From assembly GCF_003184185.1 (NCBI RefSeq), contig NZ_QHJG01000005.1:62001-126000 (forward strand): a DNA stretch of 64,000 nucleotides, given 5' to 3'. The notes under the pieces were generated by a model. That model made no database searches. It saw only the letters and a program-made list of their open reading frames with translations, and had not been told where the DNA came from. This stretch comes from Legionella qingyii. Its GTDB lineage: Bacteria; Pseudomonadota; Gammaproteobacteria; Legionellales; Legionellaceae. The position numbers were made by a program, and so were the translations under genes. Shown here one piece after another: positions 53,900 to 61,992 of this stretch; position 1 is the stretch's first letter, and each line of letters opens with the position of its first letter.

Positions 53900-56800
53900 C
53901 TAGGATTTTTCGGGTCTTTTTAGTATTTGTGAGATCATGAAGTAAACGGCAGGAAGCAAAAACAAAGTAAATAACGTACCAATGCATAGGCCTCCAATAA
54001 GCACTGTACCAATAGCATGCCTTGCTTCAGCTCCTGCATCATGTGAAAGTACCAGCGGAATGGCACCAAAAACCATAGCACCAGTAGTCATGAGAATGGG
54101 GCGCAGCCTTAACGAGCACGATTTTTTTATCGCATCTGCCAAGGTAAAGCCCTCCTTTTGCAATTGATTAGCAAATTCTACAATCAAAATACCATGTTTA
54201 CTGATTAGTCCAACTAATGTGACTAAACCGACCTGGGTAAAAATGTTTAGAGATTGGCCAAATAAGTAAGCGAATAGCAAGGCACCAAAACAAGCTAAGG
54301 GTACGGTGAATAAAATGATGAGCGGGTAAACAAAATTCTCAAATTGTGCTGCAAGAATGGCATAAATAAAGAGTATCGCTAAAGCAAATAACAAAACCAT
54401 AGTATGCGATGATTCATTATATGCCTTAGCAGCACCAGCCCAACTTAATTTGTATTGGTTGGGGAGATTTTCTCTCGCCATCTCCAAGAGTGTATTCATA
54501 CCCTTTTTAAAGGATTGTTTTTCAGGTAATTTGGCATATAAGGTTGTAGAACGCATTTGGTTGACATGTTCTAATGCGGTTGGTTGTGCTCGTCTTTTCA
54601 TTTGAGCCACTGAGCCTATGGAAATCCGTTTTCCAGAGGGGGCTGTAAGATAAAGTTCATCCAAAGTCCAGGGTTTGGAGGAGCCTTGCAGGGTTAGATT
54701 GTAAGATACACCGTCTTTTTGAAATGATAGGGACTTATCACTACTGAAAAAAACTTCTATGGTTTTAGCTAACTGTATAGGCGTCAATCCTAATTGAGCT
54801 AAAGCATTTTTATCTATATTTACAGAGTAGCCCATGGAATCAAGACGTAAATCATAGCGAGTAGAAGCAAATTTTTTGCTTTGATCCAATATTTTTTTCA
54901 AGTGCTCCGTTGCTTCAAATAATTGTCGGAAATTTTCGGTGGTGGAAATAACCAGTTCCAGTTCTGAATTATTGCGCGCATCTTCAACTCCAGGTAATCC
55001 TGAGTCCCAGCTCCAGACGGAAGCATCGACTGAAGGTAGCCGCTCTGTTTTCGGTTTTAATGAATTCACAATTTGCTCTGCAGAGCGAGCTCTTTGTCGA
55101 TGAGGTTTTAAAGGCATAACAATGCTACTACCCCAATTTCCTAAAAATGTTAATGTATTTTTCGCTTCGGGCACTATACCTATGGACTTTTGCATGAGTT
55201 TTGTATTGGCTTCCAGGTTATCTAAGTTATCACCAGATAGAGGTGGAGTATAAATTCCTATTAAACCGCGATCTTCTTTAGGGGCGGTTTCAGCAGGCAT
55301 TATTTTGTAAAAAAGCAGACTTAGGCTCAAGGAGAGAAATAGTATGAGTAAGGTTGTTTTTTTGCGATAGATAATGATATTTAGTAATTTATAGTAATAC
55401 TGAGCAAGGTTATTCAGGAACCTGTCAATGGCAGGCCATAAGTGCTTCGTATTTTTATGCAGGAACGTAGCACACATCAAGGGCGAAAGTGTCAAGGCTA
55501 CTATTCCTGATATGAATACACTTCCTGCCAGGGCTACCGCAAATTCAATGAATAATTGACCAATCATGCCATCAATCAAAGCAATAGGTGCATAAACGCT
55601 GGTTAGAGTTAATGTCATAGCGATGATGGCAAAACCTATTTGCTTGGATCCTTTGAGTGCGGCATCCATGGGCGATAAATTATCTTCGATGTGCCGCCAT
55701 ATATTCTCAAGAACAATAATGGCATCATCTACAACTAAACCAACAGCCAATACCATCGCAAGAAGCGTCATTTGATTTATGGTAAAGCCTGCAATTTTCA
55801 AAAATAATAAAGAGCCTAATAGGGAAATGGGAATTGCAATTAATGGAATAATCGTAGCGCGTATATTTCGCAAAAAAATAAAAATGATGATTAAGACCAA
55901 GAAAATAGATTCAAGAATGGAAGACTGAATGTTTTTAAGAGATGCTTTAATAAATTCAGATTGATCAATAATGATTTTAGTCTTGATGTCATCAGGCAAA
56001 CTTTTTTTCAAGATATTTAGTTCTTTGCGGACACTTTGTGATACCTCAATGGGATTTGCATCATTAGCGCGATTAACAGCAAGTACTAAACCTGAATGGC
56101 CATTGACCTTAACTCGAAATTGGCTATTGTCGGTAGTTAATTGAATTTTAGCTAATGACTTGAGAAAAACAGGATGATGGTTTTGCGTTTTGATTACTAG
56201 ATTTTCATAGTCTTCTGGGGTTTTTAATTCAAAATCAAGTGTTGTAGGGATCTTATTTTGATAATTACCTGCTGGTAGGGATAAATGGTTACTAGCAATT
56301 GCATTGGCAATCTCATCGACATTGATTCCAAACGTATATAATTTCTTTTGATCTAATTGAATAGTATAAGTGAAGGGTTGTCCCCATATATCGACTGAGG
56401 CAACTCCCTTCAGACTACGAAACGTATTTTTTAGATTTAAATTGGCATAATGGGTGAGCTCTCCAAAATTTAAAGAAGAAGATTCTAGGGCAATGCCTAT
56501 AAAAGGTAAGCCATCCGCTTGCCGTTGACGTTCGATAACGGGTGCCTTCACTGTTGAAGGAAGTTGAGCCTGCGCTAGCCGTGCTGCCTCATGTGCGGCA
56601 TTCAGAGCTTTGTCCATGGAGGTTCCTGGACGAAATCGTAAGGTAATGTATGAGTTTCCTTGGTTAGAACGTGAAGTCATCAGTTCTAATCCTTCTACCC
56701 CGGCAAGTTGATCCTCAAGTACATTAGTTACTACCGATTCTACTAATTCAGGACTGGCATTGGGATAGTTGGTATTTATCGTAATGACTGGAAAACTGAT

Positions 56801-56917
56801 ATTGGGGTATTCTCTTAAAGGTAACGAATTAAAACAAAGTATTCCCAAGAGCAGAATCATGCAATTAAGGATGATCGCAATCACTGGATGTTTTAAGAAA
56901 TAGCTTGTAAATTTCAT
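53900..56917 (-). CDS. RND multidrug efflux transporter (HAE1/AcrB type)
   Basis: The 1005-residue protein has twelve helices in the RND pattern with two large periplasmic loops. Motifs: 'LREYPNISFPVITINTNYPN' near the start, 'VGLVVDDAIIVLENIWRH' in helix 4, carrying the proton-relay Asp pair, and 'GLVTLVGLISKHGILIVEFAN' near helix 10. It expels toxic compounds with the adaptor encoded 10 bases upstream. No outer-membrane factor gene is adjacent, so it must use a shared TolC, possibly the one at 21132. Confidence 0.96.
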   Translation of the reverse strand: MKFTSYFLKHPVIAIILNCMILLLGILCFNSLPLREYPNISFPVITINTNYPNASPELVESVVTNVLEDQLAGVEGLELMTSRSNQGNSYITLRFRPGTSMDKALNAAHEAARLAQAQLPSTVKAPVIERQRQADGLPFIGIALESSSLNFGELTHYANLNLKNTFRSLKGVASVDIWGQPFTYTIQLDQKKLYTFGINVDEIANAIASNHLSLPAGNYQNKIPTTLDFELKTPEDYENLVIKTQNHHPVFLKSLAKIQLTTDNSQFRVKVNGHSGLVLAVNRANDANPIEVSQSVRKELNILKKSLPDDIKTKIIIDQSEFIKASLKNIQSSILESIFLVLIIIFIFLRNIRATIIPLIAIPISLLGSLLFLKIAGFTINQMTLLAMVLAVGLVVDDAIIVLENIWRHIEDNLSPMDAALKGSKQIGFAIIAMTLTLTSVYAPIALIDGMIGQLFIEFAVALAGSVFISGIVALTLSPLMCATFLHKNTKHLWPAIDRFLNNLAQYYYKLLNIIIYRKKTTLLILFLSLSLSLLFYKIMPAETAPKEDRGLIGIYTPPLSGDNLDNLEANTKLMQKSIGIVPEAKNTLTFLGNWGSSIVMPLKPHRQRARSAEQIVNSLKPKTERLPSVDASVWSWDSGLPGVEDARNNSELELVISTTENFRQLFEATEHLKKILDQSKKFASTRYDLRLDSMGYSVNIDKNALAQLGLTPIQLAKTIEVFFSSDKSLSFQKDGVSYNLTLQGSSKPWTLDELYLTAPSGKRISIGSVAQMKRRAQPTALEHVNQMRSTTLYAKLPEKQSFKKGMNTLLEMARENLPNQYKLSWAGAAKAYNESSHTMVLLFALAILFIYAILAAQFENFVYPLIILFTVPLACFGALLFAYLFGQSLNIFTQVGLVTLVGLISKHGILIVEFANQLQKEGFTLADAIKKSCSLRLRPILMTTGAMVFGAIPLVLSHDAGAEARHAIGTVLIGGLCIGTLFTLFLLPAVYFMISQILKRPEKS

Positions 56918-56927
56918 AAGAGGGTGA

Positions 56928-57977
56928 TTAACCTTTATAAATTGAGATTTCCAGTCCTGGATATAATCGTTCGGGGCTTTTACTTACTATTTGATCTCCG
57001 GATTTTAATCCCGAAATAATTTCTACCTTATCTTGTTCTTGTATCCCTGTTTTGACTGCTATAAGTTCTATTTTTTTATCAACGACCTTATACACATGAG
57101 TTTTACCTTGTTTGAGAAATAATGCTTGTGCAGGAATAACCAATGCTTTTGTTTTTTTATTCACTACGAGTTGGCTGGATACGCTCGCTCCTACTAAGCA
57201 ATGAGTACATTGGATATCGACATCTGCTGGGCACATATGGGTTTCATCGTCGATCATTTTTTGCACATGATTTAAATGATAAAGTTTGCCCAATATATAA
57301 ATTGGCTGATTTTCTTCTATTGAGTGATTATTAGTACAGGGAATATCAATTTCCACAGTTAATGAGTTCGGATCGTAGATGGTAACTACTGGTGCGCCTT
57401 CAGTTACTTGGGCCCCTTCTTTAATTTTAAATGCGCCTATAACGCCGTCAAATGGGGCATAAAAACGCATATTCTTTAATTCAATTTTGGTTCTGGCTTT
57501 TTCCTTTTGTGAATCGATCCAGATTCTTTTTTTCTCTTCCACTTCTCGTGCACTGACAAATCCTGTTTTTTGCAAATTTTTAACGCGCTGATATTGAGTC
57601 TTTTCCAATTGTTCTGTTTCTTTAGAGAGTTGGTAGCTTCGTTCAATGTCTGGATTGATTATTTTGGCAATTAAGTCACCTTTTTGGACTATTTGCCCTG
57701 AGCTCATTAGGATGTCAAGCATTCCCGAGCCTTTAGCAATAAGAACTGTTGCATGTTTGGGGCGTATGGTCCCAATAAGCTTTATCTTTTTTTCAATTGT
57801 AGAGGGCCTTATGGTAACTGTCTCGACTATTTTAGGCGATGGGGCAGAAGATTTGGCCGCTTGATAATAGAATTTAAAGTAAATGCCTAAAGCAGTCAGC
57901 AGAATGCTCGATAATGCAATAAACTTGAATTTAGAACCGAGGATACTCTTTTGGGCAAAGATTAACCGGGGCTTCAC
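56928..57977 (-). CDS. RND efflux periplasmic adaptor
   Basis: The 349-residue membrane fusion protein has an N-terminal anchor (~18-38), a lipoyl domain ('VLIAKGSGMLDILMSSGQIV'), a helical hairpin with 'LQKTGFVSAREVEEKKRIW', a second lipoyl half ('MRFYAPFDGVIGAFKIKEGA') and a barrel. It bridges the RND pump and an outer-membrane channel. Its start overlaps the stop of hemH by 4 bases (ATGA), so its translation is coupled to ferrochelatase. Confidence 0.92.
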   Translation of the reverse strand: MKPRLIFAQKSILGSKFKFIALSSILLTALGIYFKFYYQAAKSSAPSPKIVETVTIRPSTIEKKIKLIGTIRPKHATVLIAKGSGMLDILMSSGQIVQKGDLIAKIINPDIERSYQLSKETEQLEKTQYQRVKNLQKTGFVSAREVEEKKRIWIDSQKEKARTKIELKNMRFYAPFDGVIGAFKIKEGAQVTEGAPVVTIYDPNSLTVEIDIPCTNNHSIEENQPIYILGKLYHLNHVQKMIDDETHMCPADVDIQCTHCLVGASVSSQLVVNKKTKALVIPAQALFLKQGKTHVYKVVDKKIELIAVKTGIQEQDKVEIISGLKSGDQIVSKSPERLYPGLEISIYKG

Positions 57978-58993
57978 GAGATGCTCCTAAGTTCTGAATC
58001 GGCGTGCAGATGTGCCATTGTAATTATGGCTTTTCTCCATAAAGGGTCGGTATTCATACTAGGAACAATAATTAATTCTTTTCCACCAAGTGTTATCCAT
58101 TGTTCTTTGAGACGGATTCCTATTTCTTCAAGTGTTTCCAAACAGTCGGCTACAAAAGAAGGGCAAACAATAATCAGTTTTGTAATCCCTCGAGTAATCA
58201 ATTCAGCTAGAATCTGATCCGTATAAGGCTTTACCCAGGGCGTTTTACCTAATCTTGATTGGAACGCGGTACTATAGCTATTCGGAGATAAGCCGAGTTC
58301 CAATGCTAATAAACGACTGTTTTCATAGCATTGAGCTCTATAACAGCCATGAATATCATCTATTAATTTAGGGCAGGGTCCAGTGCAAATAGTCTTACAA
58401 CTGCTTTTGGTAATTTGGCGTTCAGGAATTCCGTGATAGCTAAAAAGTACATGGGAATGCTCTTCAAGAAACGCTTTAATGGTTTGGGCTTGCGCTTTTA
58501 GGTATGCTGGATGTTGAAAAAAATTACTAATGATTTTGATTGATGGAATGAGATCCCAGCTGCTTATGACACGCATGGCTTCTGCAATGGATGAGCCACT
58601 AGCCGCTGATGAATATTGTGGGTATAAAGGCAGAATAGTAATGGATTCGCAATGTTTTAACTGATTTAAAGCGGTTTCAATAGATGGTTCCCCATAACGC
58701 ATGCCAAGAGCAATGATGTGCTCTGCTCCCACTTCTTTTTGTAATTGATTCACTAAAGTTTGGCTATGAAAAAGCAAAGGCGAACCCTGTTCAGTCCATA
58801 TGGATTGATATGCATGGGCAGAACGTCTTGAACGGAAAGGTAAAATAAATGTATAAACCAGTGCATAGCGCAACAAAGCAGGGAGATCGATGACGCGCTT
58901 ATCAGTAAGAAATTCGCGTAAATAGCTCCTGACAGATGAGGTATCTGCACTCTTGGGGGTGCCAAGATTTATGAGTAATAGACCATGCTTCAT
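57974..58993 (-). CDS. hemH: Ferrochelatase
   Basis: From the ATG at 58991-58993 the product is 339 residues beginning MKHGLLLINLGTPKSADTS, the standard HemH start; a longer frame from 59035 adds 14 unlikely residues. Motifs: 'FLTDKRVIDLP', 'YPQYSSAASGS', 'FSYHGIPERQI' (active-site His) and 'VCPSFVADCLETLEEI' (Glu). It inserts iron into protoporphyrin IX. It heads a transcript with the RND adaptor and pump. The four-Cys pattern 'CKTICTGPCPKLIDDIHGCY' resembles [2Fe-2S] or zinc-binding ferrochelatases. Confidence 0.96.
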   Translation of the reverse strand: MKHGLLLINLGTPKSADTSSVRSYLREFLTDKRVIDLPALLRYALVYTFILPFRSRRSAHAYQSIWTEQGSPLLFHSQTLVNQLQKEVGAEHIIALGMRYGEPSIETALNQLKHCESITILPLYPQYSSAASGSSIAEAMRVISSWDLIPSIKIISNFFQHPAYLKAQAQTIKAFLEEHSHVLFSYHGIPERQITKSSCKTICTGPCPKLIDDIHGCYRAQCYENSRLLALELGLSPNSYSTAFQSRLGKTPWVKPYTDQILAELITRGITKLIIVCPSFVADCLETLEEIGIRLKEQWITLGGKELIIVPSMNTDPLWRKAIITMAHLHADSELRSIS

Positions 58994-59124
58994 CAGTAAA
59001 TTTCTAACCTTAAATAGAGTAAGGTCATCATACATGAAGACGGTTTTTAATTCAGTACTTGTGTAAAATTAAGTCTTTCTTGGCTTAGGGACGCAGCACC
59101 ACCAATGATACTGCGTTAACTTAA

Positions 59125-59355
59125 TTAAGCCATTTCAATATCAGCACTTTCATTAAGCACAATCACATTAGCTGCATGCAGACCTTTATCACCTTGTTCT
59201 ACATCGTAATTGACTGTTTGTCCGGGAACTAATGTTTTGTAGCCTGTACCATGAATAGACGAGAAATGAACAAAAATATCATCGCCGCCATTTTCTGGAA
59301 TAATAAATCCCCAACCTTTGGCATTATTAAACCATTTAACTTCACCTTTAGCCAT
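59125..59355 (-). CDS. CspA-family cold-shock protein
   Basis: The 76-residue protein has RNP1 'KGWGFI' and RNP2 'DIFVHF' within the usual beta-barrel ([18 protein letters not shown] onward). It binds single-stranded RNA and acts as an RNA chaperone. The tail '[11 protein letters not shown]' is slightly longer than in CspA. A 5' leader with an inverted repeat lies upstream; a short hairpin-like sequence (ACGCAG/CTGCGT) follows the stop. Confidence 0.96.
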   Translation of the reverse strand: MAKGEVKWFNNAKGWGFIIPENGGDDIFVHFSSIHGTGYKTLVPGQTVNYDVEQGDKGLHAANVIVLNESADIEMA

Positions 59356-59401
59356 ATTTCCTCCTTTTCTAGAGTCTCATAGCTTAGACTCTATTGTTTC
59401 T

Positions 59402-59437
59402 CAATTGCTCTGACTTTTTTGGTAAGTTGAGCAATTG
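59402..59437 (-). promoter_or_regulatory. Inverted repeat in the leader of the cold-shock gene
   Basis: CAATTGCTC (59402-59410) and GAGCAATTG (59429-59437) are perfect complements over 18 bases, 47 bases upstream of the start codon. It could be an operator or a leader stem-loop; cold-shock mRNAs are known for structured leaders. Confidence 0.45.
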
Positions 59438-59543
59438 CATTTATCCATAAATGACAATTGAACCTATTTTTTTATAGGTTGTTTTAACATAACGTAAAAT
59501 TGACTTATTACTCAATAGTATTTTTTATAAAAAATATAATTGT

Positions 59544-59563
59544 TTTAATAATTTCTTAAGTTG
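59544..59563 (+). promoter_or_regulatory. PmrA-box-like element upstream of the 76-residue gene
   Basis: tTTAATaaT-tt-cTTAAgttg fits the tandem PmrA pattern cTTAATatT-N2-cTTAATatT at about 13 of 18 positions with correct 11-base phasing. It lies 45 bases upstream of the start codon at 59608. The match is moderate in an AT-rich region. Confidence 0.4.
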
Positions 59564-59607
59564 TTTATGCTAATTTATTACATATAGACGTAATAGAAGG
59601 AATTCAG

Positions 59608-59838
59608 ATGAGTCAATACAGTACTTCTAAAATGTTAGGAAAACTGGCTGCTGGACAAGGCAATACACGTATTGAAGACGTTTCGCAGGCAACAGAGGAG
59701 GTTGGACAAGAATTAGCTGTGCCTCAATTAATACCCTCTGCAAAAAAAACATCTGAGGAATTAGAAATGAAAAAACTCCTAACCAACATCTTAGGACCTT
59801 CATTTTCAAAAGGATATTCCCCAATGGATAAAAAGTAA
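59608..59838 (+). CDS. Small soluble protein upstream of icmT, unknown, possible effector
   Basis: GAAGGAATTCAG precedes the ATG. The 76-residue product is polar and charged, with no signal or membrane helix. The second half has Glu-rich segments ('ATEEVGQEL', 'TSEELEMKKLL'), similar in style to the E-block seen near the C-terminus of Dot/Icm substrates. It is followed by a hairpin terminator and so is separate from icmT. I recognise no family. Confidence 0.65.
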   Translation: MSQYSTSKMLGKLAAGQGNTRIEDVSQATEEVGQELAVPQLIPSAKKTSEELEMKKLLTNILGPSFSKGYSPMDKK

Positions 59839-59867
59839 TCAATTCAATTGTCATCCATAATCTTAGT

Positions 59868-59893
59868 CCTCTCCTTTCTGGAGAGGAGGTTTT
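59868..59893 (+). terminator. Terminator between the 76-residue gene and icmT
   Basis: CCTCTCC-TTTCT-GGAGAGG is a perfect 7-bp GC-rich stem, followed by AGGTTTTG. It lies 30 bases after the stop and isolates the icm cluster. Confidence 0.7.
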
Positions 59894-60037
59894 GATTATT
59901 TAGTTCATAACCTAAAGTATTCAGTAAATATACGAATTGTCGTAAAAATATTATAAATTTTATGAAATACCAAGGTGCTAAAGCCTTTATTTAGGTATAT
60001 ACTTTTTAGAAGAGGCTATTATTTTTGAGGCTTGAAT

Positions 60038-60295
60038 ATGGCAGGATTTGCTGAAACTGCACATTGGAGAGATTCTGCTCGAAGCGCTCGATTTTTTATA
60101 GTTGATGCTCGAGCCGCATTTCCTATTTTTTTATTTTTAATGCACATTAGAATCTGGACAGGGATATTGGTTTTAATCTCTGCAGTGTTTTTTGGTATTC
60201 TTGAGCATTACGGTTTTACAGTGCCTGTTTTTTTAAGATGGATGAGGAGCGTTTTGGCCGGGTCGCTTAAGTCTTCAAAACCTTGGTGGCGATAA
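60038..60295 (+). CDS. icmT: Dot/Icm secretion protein IcmT
   Basis: From the ATG at 60038 the product is 85 residues, against 86 in L. pneumophila. The N-terminus 'MAGFAETAHWRDSARSARFF' is nearly identical to IcmT as I remember it, followed by two closely spaced membrane helices (~27-63) and a basic tail ending KPWWR. IcmT is an inner-membrane part of the type IVB secretion system, linked to pore formation and exit from host cells. icmS starts one base after its stop. A TTG two codons upstream is the only alternative. Confidence 0.97.
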   Translation: MAGFAETAHWRDSARSARFFIVDARAAFPIFLFLMHIRIWTGILVLISAVFFGILEHYGFTVPVFLRWMRSVLAGSLKSSKPWWR

Positions 60296-60296
60296 C

Positions 60297-60641
60297 ATGG
60301 AACGAGATATTAGCAAATGCATGTCAGTTATTGCAGCAAGTTTAAATGCAAAATTTTATCTTAATGATAGATTTGTGAGCTATGAGGAAGTTTTTGTTGA
60401 TACGGGTTTGCTGCCAGCAATTGCGAAACGAGCAGATCAACTGTGTTCCCTGTGTCTTGGGTATGGGTTAGGGGCGACATTTGACGAGGCAGAAGGTGCT
60501 TTGTTAGGACTGCGAGTGATTTTTGATGAAGTAACGCCAAATGTATTACGTTTGTTATGCATGACTGATGTGTTAAATGAGTTGATTCAAGGTGGACCAA
60601 GTCGTGATTATACCCCATTAGACGAATTAATGTACGACTAG
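60297..60641 (+). CDS. icmS: Dot/Icm adaptor IcmS
   Basis: The 114-residue acidic cytosolic protein matches IcmS in length and sequence ('MERDISKCMSVIAASLNAKF', 'LGYGLGATFDEAEGALLGLR'). Known: IcmS binds IcmW, and the pair docks on DotL, the coupling ATPase encoded at the right end of this window, to recruit effectors. It starts one base after icmT, so the two are translationally coupled. It ends 22 bases before the CpxR-like site. Confidence 0.97.
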   Translation: MERDISKCMSVIAASLNAKFYLNDRFVSYEEVFVDTGLLPAIAKRADQLCSLCLGYGLGATFDEAEGALLGLRVIFDEVTPNVLRLLCMTDVLNELIQGGPSRDYTPLDELMYD

Positions 60642-60662
60642 GAACACTTTTGAAAATTAATT

Positions 60663-60678
60663 GTAAAGAAATCGAAAG
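60663..60678 (+). promoter_or_regulatory. CpxR-like binding site upstream of the icmR-type gene
   Basis: GTAAA-gaaatc-GAAAG fits the Legionella CpxR element GTAAA-N6-G[TA]AAAG (from memory, reported for icmR) at nearly every position. It lies 80 bases upstream of the icmR-type start. A possible promoter follows (AATATA at 60704-60709). Confidence 0.55.
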
Positions 60679-60758
60679 CACTGACGATTTTAAATACATC
60701 TACAATATATTTTGATAAACTAAACTTATTAAAGTTTTTATGTTTTAGGGGTGACGTG

Positions 60759-61136
60759 ATGGGATTTTTAAAAAGAGAGAGTTTTTTTGCTCACGAACAC
60801 GGACAAGGCGAGCCAGCTGCTACAGAAGCAGGTAAGGGAATAGATGGATTAATGCAAACTGTCCAAAAAATGGAAACAGTTGCTTTAGCAAAAGCTGATA
60901 AAGAGGGCTTGAGTTTGCTTGAAGAGGCAATAAAAAATCTAAATGCTGTGAAAAATGTAATAACTCAAGGTCCTGAAGCATTGCAATCTTTGCAAACCCA
61001 AGAAGCGAAGCAACAAACTCAAGTAGCAACACCACTATTCCAAGATGCTAAGCAACAACTTCAAGCAACTAAACAACAAGAGGTAGCCCAGGAAGAAGTC
61101 GAAAATGAAAGTGGGTCTCGTTTAGGAATGAGTTAA
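60759..61136 (+). CDS. IcmR functional homologue (FIR), partner of IcmQ
   Basis: The 125-residue product lies exactly where icmR lies in L. pneumophila, between icmS and icmQ. It is helical, rich in Gln, Ala, Glu and Lys, with a central amphipathic helix region (~28-75: 'GIDGLMQTVQKMETVALAKA', 'SLLEEAIKNLNAVKNVI') and a Gln-rich tail. I see no clear sequence match to L. pneumophila IcmR. Known: genes at this site (FIR genes) differ greatly between Legionella species but all encode partners that control IcmQ. The identification is by position. ATG 60759 follows a GTG; GGGGTGA supplies the ribosome binding site. Confidence 0.85.
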   Translation: MGFLKRESFFAHEHGQGEPAATEAGKGIDGLMQTVQKMETVALAKADKEGLSLLEEAIKNLNAVKNVITQGPEALQSLQTQEAKQQTQVATPLFQDAKQQLQATKQQEVAQEEVENESGSRLGMS

Positions 61137-61304
61137 TATTAACTCTCAGTAAATTTAATCTTTTTTTGTTCTATTCACAAAGAGAGTTTAAGCCTCTTTG
61201 TGAATTTTATCTTTTTTATATATCTCGAAATTACTGTTATACTCCTTAATATTGCATCGATTTTTGCAGAGTTGTTTCATTCTTATAAGGTTACATTTGA
61301 TGTT

Positions 61305-61883
61305 ATGAAAAAAGATACGTTCACCGAAGAGCATAATGACGCGATTCTTAAAGCATTGGATTATGCAATTCAAAATGGACCTTGGGATAAGTCAAATTTT
61401 CTGCGGTCAATTGGTAATCGCCTGGTTGGAATTCGCGATAATTTTGCCAAAAAAATTAGTGCGCGAAGCGAAGAGCAAATTCGCTCTGATGCTCATTTAG
61501 CAAATCGTCTTGCTTTACGTAGTGGCCAGCAGGAAGTTTTTGTTTCTTTATATTCTTCGGATGGGTCTAATCTTTCATCTTGGGAAAGGATAATCGCCAA
61601 TTTGCCGCGTCAAATGATTTCTCGCCCAATCTACAGCAATGAAGATCAGGTAACCGCTGTAATTAAATCAAAAGAGAACAAACAGAATGAGGCTTATGTA
61701 GCGATTTACATTAATAAAACAGATATTATTGCTCTTTCTCCTGATAAAACCCTATCTGATAGATTAGGTAATCCCTTATTAACTTTAAAAGATAGATCTC
61801 TAGACGTAGAAAACATTACTCGTTTTATTCATATAAGTGGTGTTTATAAATATTCACGTGGTCGTTTGATTAAAGAACAGTGA
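61305..61883 (+). CDS. icmQ: Dot/Icm protein IcmQ
   Basis: From the ATG at 61305 the product is 192 residues, against 191 in L. pneumophila. It contains the N-terminal helical domain that binds IcmR ('DAILKALDYAIQNGPWDKSN', 'FLRSIGNRLVGIRDNF') and a C-terminal domain ('QQEVFVSLYSSDGSNLSSWE', 'SRPIYSNEDQV'), known to be an NAD+-binding ADP-ribosyltransferase-like fold. IcmQ can insert in membranes and is held in check by its IcmR-type partner. The frame extends upstream to 61200 but without a good start. Confidence 0.96.
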   Translation: MKKDTFTEEHNDAILKALDYAIQNGPWDKSNFLRSIGNRLVGIRDNFAKKISARSEEQIRSDAHLANRLALRSGQQEVFVSLYSSDGSNLSSWERIIANLPRQMISRPIYSNEDQVTAVIKSKENKQNEAYVAIYINKTDIIALSPDKTLSDRLGNPLLTLKDRSLDVENITRFIHISGVYKYSRGRLIKEQ

Positions 61884-61992
61884 TCCTGTTTTAACGTTGT
61901 ATAAATGCATAGATATACTTGCGAATCTCTCGCAAAATTATCTTAGAGCAGTATATACTTAAAGCAAACAAATAATTTTGAAGTAATCATTA

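Noticed and set aside
59927..59975. GTAAA pairs upstream of icmT as a CpxR site
   Set aside because: Spacing of one pair is 13 bases and the other pair has a poor second half.
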